8,916 bases of DNA from Acidisphaera sp035272265 (GCA_035272265.1 DATEQV010000358.1:1-8916); one strand, 5' to 3'. Shown: positions 1 through 7,564, numbered from the stretch's first letter. A program made the numbers and translations. The notes: generated from the sequence alone by a model not told the origin.

Positions 1-763
1 CCTCGGCAAACGCCTCGATCGCGGCGTCCTCGAGATCGAGCATGATGAGCGCCTGGGCGGTGAGCGCCAGCAGACCGGAATCGACCACGCCCTCGCGCCG
101 CGCGGCTGCCGCGACGGCGGCGGCGGACTCCGCGTTGCCCAGGCGAAGCCAGATCCGCATCAGCGCACGCCGCAGCGACACGGCGCGGGGCATCAGGGCG
201 GTCCCGGCCTCCAGCGTCGCGATCGCCGCCTCCGGATCGCCGTTCATCTCCTCAGCGGCCGCCAGCGACTCGCGATACGCCGGATTGAGCGGACTGGCCG
301 CGACCGCTTCGGCCAGACACCGCAGCGCATCGGCCGCGCGGCCGAGCGCCAGCAGCATCGCCCCGAGCTGCGCCTTCGCCTGCGGATCCCGCGAGTCGAG
401 GATCACCGCCTCCGCCGCGTCCTGCGCCGCACCGGTGAACAGTTTCAGGCGGAAACGCACGTCCGCCCGCGCCTTGCGCAGGACCGGATCGTCGGGTGCC
501 GCATCGACGGCCGCATCCAGCGCCGTGCGCGCGTCATCGAGGCGATTCTCCTGCACGGCGAGCCGCGCCTGCAGGAGCGCCAGCTCGCCGGCCGGCGCGC
601 CGAGCCTTTCGAGTGCGGCGAGCAGCGGCCGCACCGCGCCGAGGCGGCCAGCGTCCAGCAACTCGCCGGCGCGGCGGATCAGCAGCGCCGGATCGGGTCC
701 GCTCGGCCGGAACGGGTCGCCGTCTTGCAGCGCAGGGTGCGGACGGACGTCATCGAGCATCAT
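1..763 (-). CDS. TPR-repeat protein, 3' end outside the window
   Basis: The frame is open from an ATG at 763 to the window edge, giving 254 residues with no stop. The start is supported by AAGGAG five bases upstream of the first of two adjacent ATG codons (763 and 760). After a polar N-terminus of about 20 residues the protein is helical and Ala/Leu-rich. At least four or five 34-residue TPR-like units run from about residue 59 to 229, with the usual spacing of small and aromatic/leucine positions and units ending in Pro (for example ending APDDP, DSRDP, SPLNP). TPRs are protein-binding scaffolds. It lies 48 bases downstream of the DUF1217 gene on the same strand and is probably the distal gene of the flagellin–flbT–flaF operon. 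In some alphaproteobacterial flagellar clusters TPR proteins are fused to transferase domains or linked to flagellin modification; no such domain is visible here because the C-terminal part is missing. The TPR call is firm, the role is not. Confidence 0.8.
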   Translation of the reverse strand, partial: MMLDDVRPHPALQDGDPFRPSGPDPALLIRRAGELLDAGRLGAVRPLLAALERLGAPAGELALLQARLAVQENRLDDARTALDAAVDAAPDDPVLRKARADVRFRLKLFTGAAQDAAEAVILDSRDPQAKAQLGAMLLALGRAADALRCLAEAVAASPLNPAYRESLAAAEEMNGDPEAAIATLEAGTALMPRAVSLRRALMRIWLRLGNAESAAAVAAAARREGVVDSGLLALTAQALIMLDLEDAAIEAFAE

Positions 764-811
764 CACCTCTCCTTTTGAGCGGCGGCCGCACGTTGCGCGG
801 CGGGGCGCGCG

Positions 812-1639
812 TCAGACCAGCAGGCTCGCCACCGACGACGAGCTGCTGGTGGAATTCTGTTCCTGTTCCATGATCAGGTAGCGCTGCGCGAACTGCGTCA
901 CGAAGGTCGGGCTCTTGAAATCGTTGAGGTTGATGCGGGAGCTGATCGCCTGCTCCTGCGCGCCGATCGGCTGGAAAGCGATCTGCTGGGGGATGTCGAG
1001 CGTCGTCGTGACGACCGCGCGGAAGGTCGGATCGCCGAGGATCTGGTCGACCGACGTGATCGTGCCGCCGCGCTGGATGAAGTCGAGCGCGTTCGACAGG
1101 CCGGGCGTGCCGGCGTCCAGCGACTGCCGCCAGAGCACTTCGGCGTAGCCGTTGGCGATCGTGTTCAGCACCTGCGGATTCTGGATCACCGACAGACCCT
1201 TGGTGGCGAACTGGTAGGTCTGCACCGCCGATTGCCAGGCGCTGCCGAGCTGATTGGCGAGCGAATTGTTGCCCGACGGATTGGAGTCGAGCGCCTTGGC
1301 CGCCAGCGCCGTGTAGCCAACGTCGCTGCCCAGACCGTTCGCGGTCAGGAACACCTTCTGGAAATCGGGATTCTGCAGCAGCTGAGTCACGCTGGTCGAA
1401 CTGGTGACGGCCTTGCGGAACGCGGCGACGTCGCGGATGACCTGCGGCTGCTTGGCCTCGTTCGCGACCCCTTGCGTCTGCGTGCGCTGCGCATCCTGCA
1501 GCGCGATGATCGGATTGGAATCGAGCGGCGCCGCCCCTGACGTCCCCGATCCGTACAGCGTGCCGATCAGCGACGAGCCGCTGCTCGACGAGGAACTGAA
1601 CAGCGACAGCAGCGACGTCCCGAGCACGCTGTCCGACAT
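812..1639 (-). CDS. DUF1217-family flagellar-cluster protein
   Basis: This is a 275-residue protein that I recognise as DUF1217-like, a family of unknown function commonly found in alphaproteobacterial flagellar clusters. The body (about residues 40-262) is helical and soluble, with no signal peptide or membrane segment. It contains two related segments, TSVTQLLQNPDF (82-93) and TSVDQILGDPTF (195-206), which point to an internal duplication. Both ends are serine-rich: a run around residues 12-23 and another at 263-269. The ATG at 1639 follows flaF by 18 bases and has AAGGA about ten bases upstream, so the gene is probably co-transcribed with flbT and flaF. Context suggests a role in filament or hook assembly; the molecular function is unknown. 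Confidence 0.85.
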   Translation of the reverse strand: MSDSVLGTSLLSLFSSSSSSGSSLIGTLYGSGTSGAAPLDSNPIIALQDAQRTQTQGVANEAKQPQVIRDVAAFRKAVTSSTSVTQLLQNPDFQKVFLTANGLGSDVGYTALAAKALDSNPSGNNSLANQLGSAWQSAVQTYQFATKGLSVIQNPQVLNTIANGYAEVLWRQSLDAGTPGLSNALDFIQRGGTITSVDQILGDPTFRAVVTTTLDIPQQIAFQPIGAQEQAISSRINLNDFKSPTFVTQFAQRYLIMEQEQNSTSSSSSVASLLV

Positions 1640-1657
1640 CAGCGCAGGTCCTTCACC

Positions 1658-2008
1658 TCAGGCGGCACGCGACAGGCCGGTCGCGATGTTCTCGTTGACC
1701 TCGATCAGGAACTCGTAGTCAAGCGCCGCCTTGTCCATCTCCCGGCGAACGGTGCGGCCGACGGCGATGATCGAGGAGCGCAGCGCGTCCGGCAGTTCGT
1801 TCGCCGGGTCGACCAGGAGCTGGTGCACGGTGAGCCAGAGCCGCCGGTTGTCGGCGAGCGCGCGCGACTGGTCGACGACGCTGCCGTTGCGCGCGACCTT
1901 CAGCGCCGCATTGGCGCGCCGGAACACATCCGCTTCCTGCTCGCGGAGCGTGCGGTGGGATGCGGCCGTCTGGTAGGCCCGTGCGGCTTTTTGCCAATCG
2001 TTGCTCAT
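1658..2008 (-). CDS. flaF: Flagellar biosynthesis regulator FlaF
   Basis: FlaF is a small cytoplasmic alphaproteobacterial protein needed for flagellin production or secretion; in Caulobacter it works with FlbT in controlling flagellin synthesis. The 116-residue product has the family's usual length and layout: an N-terminal AxxAYQTA helix (residues 8-15), a central N-x-x-LW segment (NRRLW, 54-58) followed by a helix ending DPANELPDALR (68-78), and a C-terminal helix with LIEVNENIATGL (101-112). The start at 2008 is chosen because its ATG overlaps the flbT stop as ATGA and the protein then begins MSNDWQKAA. An upstream in-frame extension is open to 2215 but lies inside flbT and is not FlaF-like. 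Confidence 0.93.
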   Translation of the reverse strand: MSNDWQKAARAYQTAASHRTLREQEADVFRRANAALKVARNGSVVDQSRALADNRRLWLTVHQLLVDPANELPDALRSSIIAVGRTVRREMDKAALDYEFLIEVNENIATGLSRAA

Positions 2009-2541
2009 GGAACCTCGTTGACCGGATGCAATATGCTGCGGGTCGCCTCTGCGATCCCGACCGGCGTTGCCGGCAGGGGCGCCGGCCGCGGTGGCTGCCG
2101 GTGCGGGTACCGCCTGCCGATATCGGATTCGTGGGGCTCCGGCGGCGGCTTGCGGCCGAGGACCGCGTCCTCGTGACTGATGATGCGACGGACCAGTTTC
2201 AGCGCCTGGTAACACTCGTCGGATTCCGCCAGCGACAGCGCGCGCGCCAGGATCTCGCGCGCCAATGCCGAGGTCGTCGCGGCGCTGACGTCGGCGATCA
2301 GCTGGCGCGCAAGCACGAGCCCGCCGTCGCGTTCGTCGTCGTTGCCGATATAGGCCGTCTGCAACGCGAAGTAGATACGGCGCGCCGGGCTGTCGGCCTG
2401 ATCCGGCGCCATGATCTGCTTGCCGAACAGGAAGCGCGCGCGCGCGGTCAGCTCGATCCGGCTTTTGGTCCGGAAACGGATCGGCGCGCCATTGACGATC
2501 ATCACCTCGCCCTGGCGCAGCTCCAACACCAAGTTAGACAT
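2005..2541 (-). CDS. flbT: Flagellin-synthesis repressor FlbT
   Basis: FlbT is a post-transcriptional regulator; in Caulobacter it associates with the 5' leader of flagellin mRNA and lowers its translation until the hook is complete. The family core is clear: LRQGEVMIVNGAPIRF at residues 8-23, then a hydrophobic helix with FLFGKQIMAP (37-46), ADSPARRIYFALQTAYIG (49-66), and a helical domain to about residue 125. The product is 178 residues. Residues about 131-160 form a Pro/Arg-rich, probably disordered tail beyond the conserved core. AAGGGG lies five bases before the ATG at 2541. The stop overlaps the flaF start, so translation is probably coupled. The gene lies directly downstream of a flagellin, its likely target. 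Confidence 0.94.
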   Translation of the reverse strand: MSNLVLELRQGEVMIVNGAPIRFRTKSRIELTARARFLFGKQIMAPDQADSPARRIYFALQTAYIGNDDERDGGLVLARQLIADVSAATTSALAREILARALSLAESDECYQALKLVRRIISHEDAVLGRKPPPEPHESDIGRRYPHRQPPRPAPLPATPVGIAEATRSILHPVNEVP

Positions 2542-2569
2542 CGCGCCCCTTCATGGCGGATTCCGGTGC

Positions 2570-2620
2570 GGGGCCGCCGCCCCGGCGTTCGCAGCGTCGG
2601 GGCGGCATGCCTGCCGCCCC
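2570..2620 (-). other. GC-rich hairpins between flagellin and flbT
   Basis: The 88-base gap between the flagellin stop and the flbT start holds a perfect 9-bp inverted repeat, GGGGCGGCA at 2599-2607 against TGCCGCCCC at 2612-2620, with a 4-base loop. A second, smaller stem follows in transcription order (2570-2574 against 2579-2583, five pairs). Neither is followed by a T-run on the minus strand, so this is not a standard intrinsic terminator. It could protect the 3' end of the flagellin message or partly reduce read-through into flbT; both roles are inference. Confidence 0.5.
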
Positions 2621-2629
2621 GCGCCTTCA

Positions 2630-3460
2630 TTAGCCGAACAGCTTCAGCAGTGCCGACGGTGCCTGGTTGGCGATCGACAGCGCCTGCGCGCCCAGCTGCT
2701 GCTGGATCTGCAGGCTCTGGAGCATGGCCGACTCCTTGGCCAGGTCGGCGTCGACGAGCGCCGAGACCCGAGTTCAGCGCGTCGATCTTGTCGTTGTTGA
2801 AGCTGATCTGCGCGTTGATGTAGTTCATCGCGTTGCCGTAAGTGTCGAGCGCGCTGTTGACGCACGCCTGCACACCCACGAACGTGGTGATCGTAGAGCT
2901 GCTGACAGAGCCCGTCGCCAGCGTCGAGATCGACGTGAACTGGGTGTAGGCGTCGAACGAGTTCAGCGTGTACGTGTTGCCGGCCTCGTCCTGCACCAGG
3001 TTGATGCTGGTGGGCGTCGTCGTGTTGTTCGACGAGCTGATGACGTACTGGCCGTTGTACGTTGCGGAGTTCAGGTCGTTCTTGATCTGCTTCATGAACG
3101 ACGTGTACTGCGACTGGTAGTTGGACGTCTGCGTCGTGCTGTTGGCGCCGTTGGCCAGGGCGACCAGCACGTCGCGGGCCGAGTTCAGCACGTTCGACAC
3201 GTCGTTCAGGGCTGACAGGGTCGTGCCGACCAGGCCCTGGCCGTAGCCGAGCTGCTGGTTGGCCGCACCCAGGCCGGAGATTTCCGAACGCACGGCCTGC
3301 GCCACGGCATACGCCGCGCCGTTGTCGGTCGCATCGGCGACCATGTAGCCGGTGGACACCTGCTTCTGCACAGCCTGCAGCGCAGAGTTGGTTTCGTTAA
3401 GCGACTGCAGCGCGATGGTCGCGCCCGGGTTCGTGATCACCGAGTTGACGGACTTGGTAT
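2630..3460 (-). pseudogene. Flagellin, frameshifted at the C-terminus and lacking a start codon
   Basis: This gene encodes a short alphaproteobacterial flagellin, the filament subunit, of about 277 residues if repaired. The N-terminal D0/D1 coiled region is typical: VNSVITNPGATIALQSLNE, then QVSTGYMVADATDNGAAYAVAQ, then a helix ending NSARDVLVALANGA. The central segment is short. The frame reads correctly to KIDALNSGLGA and then breaks at 2758/2759; the next frame continues with LVDADLAKESAMLQSLQIQ, followed by LGAQALSIANQAPSALLKLF and a TAA at 2630-2632. That is a textbook flagellin D0 C-terminus, so two bases are missing (or one is extra). At the other end the AAGGAAGG ribosome site at 3465-3472 is followed by ATACCAAG where ATGACCAAG would give an MTKSVNSV start; a G seems lost between 3459 and 3458. 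Without it the first in-frame start is a GTG at 3440 with no ribosome site. As written, the unshifted frame runs to 2502 inside flbT and has no terminal helix. This is either a real pseudogene or sequence error. Confidence 0.85.
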
Positions 3461-3562
3461 CTTACCTTCCTTGCCCAAAGTTGACGCATGTCCCCACGAT
3501 TTTTGCGGGCCTTGAGATCAGTCTACCGATTAAGACTTACGAACCGGTGAACGCCGCCCTGC
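3461..3562 (-). promoter_or_regulatory. Flagellin leader/promoter region
   Basis: These 102 bases between the flgL stop and the flagellin start are less GC-rich than their surroundings and should hold the flagellin promoter and the leader on which FlbT might act. AAGGAAGG at 3465-3472 is a strong ribosome binding site. AGTCT at 3520-3524 and AGACT-complementary bases at 3533-3537 form a small dyad (5-bp arms, 8-base spacer). I found no GG-N10-GC sigma-54 core here, unlike the flgE promoter, and no convincing sigma-28 site. The promoter class is therefore undecided, and read-through from flgL is possible. Confidence 0.45.
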
Positions 3563-4639
3563 TCAGAGGTAGTTGGCGAGCGACAGCGAGCGCAGGCTGG
3601 CGATCATCTGGTACGACGCCTGCAACTGGGTCTGAGACAGCGACAGCTGCGTCGATACCTGGGCCAGATCCGCGTCCTCGATGCCGGAGAGCTGCGACTG
3701 CAGCGCCGTCGTGGTGTCGCCGATCGCCGTCGCGGTGTCCGACAGCGCGGTCTGCCGGTTGCCCAGCACGCCGGCGTCGGCGTTCATGGTGTCGGAAGCG
3801 CTGGTGAGGGTGGACGAGACGCTCTGCGCGAAGGCCTGCAGGCCGGACGCACTCGCGGACGCGGGGGTGAGCGCCGCGAGGCTCGCCAGCCCGCCCAGGA
3901 TGTCGCGGAAGTAGGAGCCGGTGGTGCCCGTGCCGGTGGACTGCACGTCGCCGTTCTGGTTGGCCAGCATCACGCCCGGCACGCTGACGCCCTGCCCGGT
4001 CGGGATCGACGCGCGCCCACCACCGGCGGCGGCGAGCGCTTCCAGGCTGGCGGAGAACGGGCTGGTGCCCGGCGCGGTCGAACCGGCGACGGCGAGCGTG
4101 GCCGCACTCGTCGCCGCCGCGCCGTTGGCGGAGAGGCCGGCCACGGCGCTGCTGATCTGGGTGTAGAAGCCGGACGACAGGATGGCGTCCGGCTGCGGGA
4201 TCGGCGGGTTCGCGCTGTCCTGACCGGCGAAGACGTAAACGCCGCCGTCCGTCGTATCGAGCAGCCCGGCGACCTGCTGCAGCGCCGAGCGTGCCGATGC
4301 GGCGAGCGTGGCGACCCCGCTCGGCGACAGCGTGGCGACGCCGCCGAGCTGCGACGTGATGCCCGACACCACCGACGAAATCTGCGTGAGCGCGCTCTGC
4401 GCCACGCCCAGCCGTCCGGTCGCGGCCTGGACGTCGGTCTGCAGCGTCTGCTGCGTCGCGATTTGTGGCTGCAGGTCGAGCGCCGTGCGCGCAGCGGCGC
4501 CCAAACCAGCGTAGTCCTGCGACACGAGGCCGCTGGACACCTGTTCGGTCAGGTTGGCGACATGCTGGCTGACCGACGCGGCGTTCGCGGACAGCACGCC
4601 GGTCAGCCCGTAGCCGAGGGGAGGCAGCGATCCGCTCAT
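3563..4639 (-). CDS. flgL: Hook–filament junction protein FlgL (HAP3)
   Basis: FlgL is the second junction protein, joining FlgK on the hook to the flagellin filament; it is secreted through the flagellar export apparatus without a cleaved signal. The 358-residue product is flagellin-like at both ends. An N-terminal helix carries NLTEQVSSGLVSQDYAGLGA, and a C-terminal helix contains LGNRQTALSDTATAIG, then GIEDADLAQVSTQLSLSQTQ, and ends LANYL. The middle is a variable Ala/Gly/Ser-rich domain containing GGVYVFAG, a segment typical of FlgL. The ATG at 4639 is chosen over one 33 bases upstream because it overlaps the flgK stop as ATGA and is followed by MSGSLPPLGYG; no strong ribosome site is needed if translation is coupled. 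Confidence 0.88.
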   Translation of the reverse strand: MSGSLPPLGYGLTGVLSANAASVSQHVANLTEQVSSGLVSQDYAGLGAAARTALDLQPQIATQQTLQTDVQAATGRLGVAQSALTQISSVVSGITSQLGGVATLSPSGVATLAASARSALQQVAGLLDTTDGGVYVFAGQDSANPPIPQPDAILSSGFYTQISSAVAGLSANGAAATSAATLAVAGSTAPGTSPFSASLEALAAAGGGRASIPTGQGVSVPGVMLANQNGDVQSTGTGTTGSYFRDILGGLASLAALTPASASASGLQAFAQSVSSTLTSASDTMNADAGVLGNRQTALSDTATAIGDTTTALQSQLSGIEDADLAQVSTQLSLSQTQLQASYQMIASLRSLSLANYL

Positions 4640-6168
4640 GCCGATGTCATCGCGGTGATGAGGTCGGTCCACATCGCCTTGGCCGCCGCGATCACCTGCG
4701 CGTTGGCGCCGTAGGCGTTCTGCAACTGCGTCATCTTCGCCAGCTCGGTATCGACGTTCACGCCTGTCACCGCCGACAGGCTCGATTGCAACGAGGTCTG
4801 CACCGCGGCGTCGCTCGTCGACTGGCTGCTCGCGGTCGCAGCCTCGGCCGCCTGCGAGGCGACGAGGGCGGAGGCGTAGTCGCCGAGATCGGCGGGACTG
4901 GCGAAGCCCGCCGACAGCATGCCGCTCGCGCCGAGGCCGGTGGTCGGGATCGCCGCCTGCGGCACGCCGGCTTGCGCTTGCGCGCCGAGCGCGTAGTCGA
5001 GCACGCGCGAGATCAGCGTGCTGAAGCCGGCCGGGCCGCCGGGCGGGTTGGGCGTGAAGGCCGAAGCGCCGGTCGGGCTGCCGGCCACCGCCTGGGTGCC
5101 GTCGCGCACCAGGCTCGGGTCCGCCGACACCGCTGGATTGACCTGGATCTCGCCCGCATAGCCGACATAGCCAGACTGGATCGGCGACGTCGTGCTCAAC
5201 GCGGGGACGTTTCCGTTGGCGTCGCTGAACAGCGTCAGGCCCTGGGCGGCGAAGCGGTTCGACAGCTGGGCGGCGAATTCGTCCAGCTCGCCCTGGTAGG
5301 TCGGCAGCGTGCTGTCGCGCAGCGCGATGTTGGCGCCGAGCGAGCCGCCGCTCAGCTCGCCCGTCACGTCCTGGCCGTTCAGCGTGATCGCCGGAATGCC
5401 GCCGGGATAGCTCGCGCCGGCCGAGATCGTCGCCGCCTGTGTGGCGAACGGCGGCGACGTGCCGTTCAGCGGGATCGACAGGTCGCCGCCGGCCAGCAGC
5501 GTCACGCCGCCGTCCGGCTGGTTGAGCACCTTGACGCCGATCAGCGACGACAGCGTGCCGATCGCGGCGTTGCGCTGGTTCTGCAGGTCGGCGGTGCTCT
5601 GCCCCTGCGCCTGCAGGCCGATGATCTGCTGCGACAGGCTGCCGATCGTGGCGACGGTGCTGTTGAGCGTGCCCACATCGGCGACGATCGCGTTCTGCGC
5701 GCTCTGCCGCTGCGCCTGATAGGCCTGGCTCTGCGCGTTGATCGCGGCGGCGAGGTTGCCGGCGGCCGTCACCACCGCCGCCTGCTGCGTCTGGTTCGAG
5801 GGGTCGTTCGCGAGCGTGGTGAAGGCGGACTGCACGCCGCCGAGCAGGCTGGACAGGTCGCCGCCGCTGCCGGGCGCGCCCTGCACGGCGGTCACCGCCG
5901 ACAGTGCGGCCTGCGTGGTGTGGCTGGAGGCCGCGGCACCGTTCTGCGTCAGCACGCTCGCCTGCAGCGCCTGATCGGTCACGAGTTGCGCGGGCTCGAC
6001 CTGCACGCCGACCGGCTGGCCGGACGCGGTCAGGTTCTCGGTCGACGAGGTCTCGGCGCTGTAGCCGGGCGTGCTGGCGTTGGCGATGTTCTGCGACAGG
6101 ACGGCGAGCTGGCTTTCGATCGCCGCGATGCCGCCGCTCGCTATGTCGATTCCGCTGCTGATGCTCAT
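4636..6168 (-). CDS. flgK: Hook–filament junction protein FlgK (HAP1)
   Basis: FlgK caps the finished hook and forms the first junction layer for the filament. The 510-residue product is near the family's usual size. Its N-terminal rod/hook-family motif is clear: LAVLSQNIANASTPGYSAET at residues 21-40. A helical D1 region rich in Gln and Ala follows, including LNSTVATIGSLSQQIIGLQ and the segment QNQRNAAIGTLSSLIGVKV. The C-terminus has the conserved pattern GVNVDTELAKMTQLQNAYGA followed by NAQVIAAAKAMWTDLI. The ATG at 6168 begins MSISSGIDIA; only a weak GGA-type ribosome site is visible. It lies 38 bases downstream of flgE and overlaps flgL, so flgE-flgK-flgL is probably one operon driven from the sigma-54 site upstream of flgE. 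Confidence 0.95.
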   Translation of the reverse strand: MSISSGIDIASGGIAAIESQLAVLSQNIANASTPGYSAETSSTENLTASGQPVGVQVEPAQLVTDQALQASVLTQNGAAASSHTTQAALSAVTAVQGAPGSGGDLSSLLGGVQSAFTTLANDPSNQTQQAAVVTAAGNLAAAINAQSQAYQAQRQSAQNAIVADVGTLNSTVATIGSLSQQIIGLQAQGQSTADLQNQRNAAIGTLSSLIGVKVLNQPDGGVTLLAGGDLSIPLNGTSPPFATQAATISAGASYPGGIPAITLNGQDVTGELSGGSLGANIALRDSTLPTYQGELDEFAAQLSNRFAAQGLTLFSDANGNVPALSTTSPIQSGYVGYAGEIQVNPAVSADPSLVRDGTQAVAGSPTGASAFTPNPPGGPAGFSTLISRVLDYALGAQAQAGVPQAAIPTTGLGASGMLSAGFASPADLGDYASALVASQAAEAATASSQSTSDAAVQTSLQSSLSAVTGVNVDTELAKMTQLQNAYGANAQVIAAAKAMWTDLITAMTSA

Positions 6169-6206
6169 GACACCGATCCGTCCCGCGCGAAGCTAGACGC
6201 AGAACC

Positions 6207-7529
6207 TTACTGCTTCATGTTGACCGTGGTTTGCAGCATCTGGTCGGCGGTGGTGACGACCTTGGCACTCGCCGAATAGGCCTGCTGCGCGACGATCAGG
6301 TTGCTCAGCTCGGTAGCGAGATCGACGTTCGAGCCTTCCAGCGATCCGGTCAGCAGCGTGCCGGCGCTGCCCGATCCGGCGCTGTTGACCAGCGGATTGC
6401 CGCTGGCCGGGCTCTGCGTGAACGCCTGGCCATTCTGGCTCTGCAGCTGGTCGGGCGCGGCGAAGGTGACGATCGGCACCTGGGCGATGGTCTGCGAGTT
6501 GCCGTTCGAGTAATTGACGACGACGTTGCCGTTCGAGGTCGTCGTGACGCTGCTGAACGAGCCCGGCGCCTGTCCGTTCTGGGTCAGGCTCTCGAGCGAG
6601 TATTGCGTGCCGGCAAACTGCGTCACCCCGTTGGCCTGACCGTAATTGCCGATGTTGAGCGAGATCTGCTGCGGGCCGTTGTTGAACTGGGCGGTGAAGG
6701 TGATCGTCGCCGGCGAGGCCGCCGTGGCGGCCGAAACCGCGATCGTCCCCGGGTCGGCGCCGCTGACGGCGAGCGCGGACGGCGTGCCGGCCGGCGCCGT
6801 GCCGGCGCCGAGCGCACCGCCGAACGTGACGTTCGCCGTGCCGAGATCCGTGGTTCCGTTGGTGTTGTCGGGCGATACGACCTGCACCGACCACTGTCCG
6901 GGCGCGGTCTGCGTCCAGTTCAGCGTGATGGCGTGCGATGTTCCCTGCGCGTCGTACACCTGCACCTGCGAGGTGATCGGCCCGGCCGTCGCGGGCGTGG
7001 CGGGCGGGTTGGCGGCGAGCGTGACGGTTCCCGTCGCCTGCGGCGGATCGCTGCTCTCCGACACCTGGATCGGCGCAATTGTGGACTGGTTGACGGCACC
7101 CGTCGCCGGATTGACGGCCCAGCCGTTCAGGTAATACCCGGCGCTGTTGACCAAATAGCCGTTGGCGTTGAGCTGCCAGTCGCCGGCCTGCGTGTAGTAC
7201 TGCGTCCCGCTGAACGTGGTCTGTCCGTTCTGCGACCCGTTCGGCTGGCTGACGGAGAAGAACCCTTGGCCCGAGATCGCCATCGCCAGCGGGTTGTTGC
7301 TCTGCGTGACGGTGCCCTGGACGTTGTTGACGTAGCTCGGCGTGCCGACGACGGAGTCCGAGCCGTTGTCGGTGGGCGTGCTGGTCGAGAGATAGTTGGT
7401 GAAGTCGGTTTGGACGCGCTTGTAGCCGACGGTCTGGCTGTTGGCGATGTTGTCGCTGATGTTGGTGAAGTTGGACGACTGGGCCGTCAGGCCGCCGATC
7501 GCCGTCGCCATCGCACCGAACAGGGACAT
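6207..7529 (-). CDS. flgE: Flagellar hook protein FlgE
   Basis: FlgE polymerises into the hook, the universal joint between basal body and filament. The 440-residue protein shows all family landmarks. The N-terminus is MSLFGAMATAIGGLTAQSSN, followed by the rod/hook motif NISDNIANSQTVGYKRVQTD (residues 23-42). An F-shaped hook motif region contains LAMAISGQGFFSV and YYTQAGDWQLNANGYLVN. The C-terminus is GSLEGSNVDLATELSNLIVA followed by QQAYSASAKVVTTADQMLQT. The middle (about 180-330) is a variable, Thr/Ala-rich surface domain. The ATG at 7529 is chosen over upstream in-frame codons because it matches the family N-terminus and has GGAG six bases upstream. A sigma-54 promoter starts about 25 bases before it. 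Confidence 0.96.
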   Translation of the reverse strand: MSLFGAMATAIGGLTAQSSNFTNISDNIANSQTVGYKRVQTDFTNYLSTSTPTDNGSDSVVGTPSYVNNVQGTVTQSNNPLAMAISGQGFFSVSQPNGSQNGQTTFSGTQYYTQAGDWQLNANGYLVNSAGYYLNGWAVNPATGAVNQSTIAPIQVSESSDPPQATGTVTLAANPPATPATAGPITSQVQVYDAQGTSHAITLNWTQTAPGQWSVQVVSPDNTNGTTDLGTANVTFGGALGAGTAPAGTPSALAVSGADPGTIAVSAATAASPATITFTAQFNNGPQQISLNIGNYGQANGVTQFAGTQYSLESLTQNGQAPGSFSSVTTTSNGNVVVNYSNGNSQTIAQVPIVTFAAPDQLQSQNGQAFTQSPASGNPLVNSAGSGSAGTLLTGSLEGSNVDLATELSNLIVAQQAYSASAKVVTTADQMLQTTVNMKQ

Positions 7530-7564
7530 GCTGCGCTCCGAAGTCTGCGTTCGGCGGGATGGGC

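Noticed and set aside
780..811. Possible terminator between the DUF1217 and TPR genes
   Set aside because: Small GC stems can be drawn, but there is no T-run, the gap is only 48 bases, and the next gene's ribosome site follows at once.
42..881. Plus-strand open frame of 279 codons
   Set aside because: It is the shadow of the minus-strand TPR gene, which has a strong ribosome site and recognisable repeats; this frame has only Ala/Ser/Arg-rich sequence.
2502..2629. Extension of the flagellin frame into flbT as a real fusion or long flagellin C-terminus
   Set aside because: The correct flagellin C-terminus is present in the neighbouring frame and ends at 2630. The extension is Arg-rich out-of-frame sequence.
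4786..6279. Plus-strand open frame of 497 codons
   Set aside because: It is antisense to flgK, and the product is Arg/Gly/Ala-rich with no domain. Long antisense frames are expected opposite high-GC genes.
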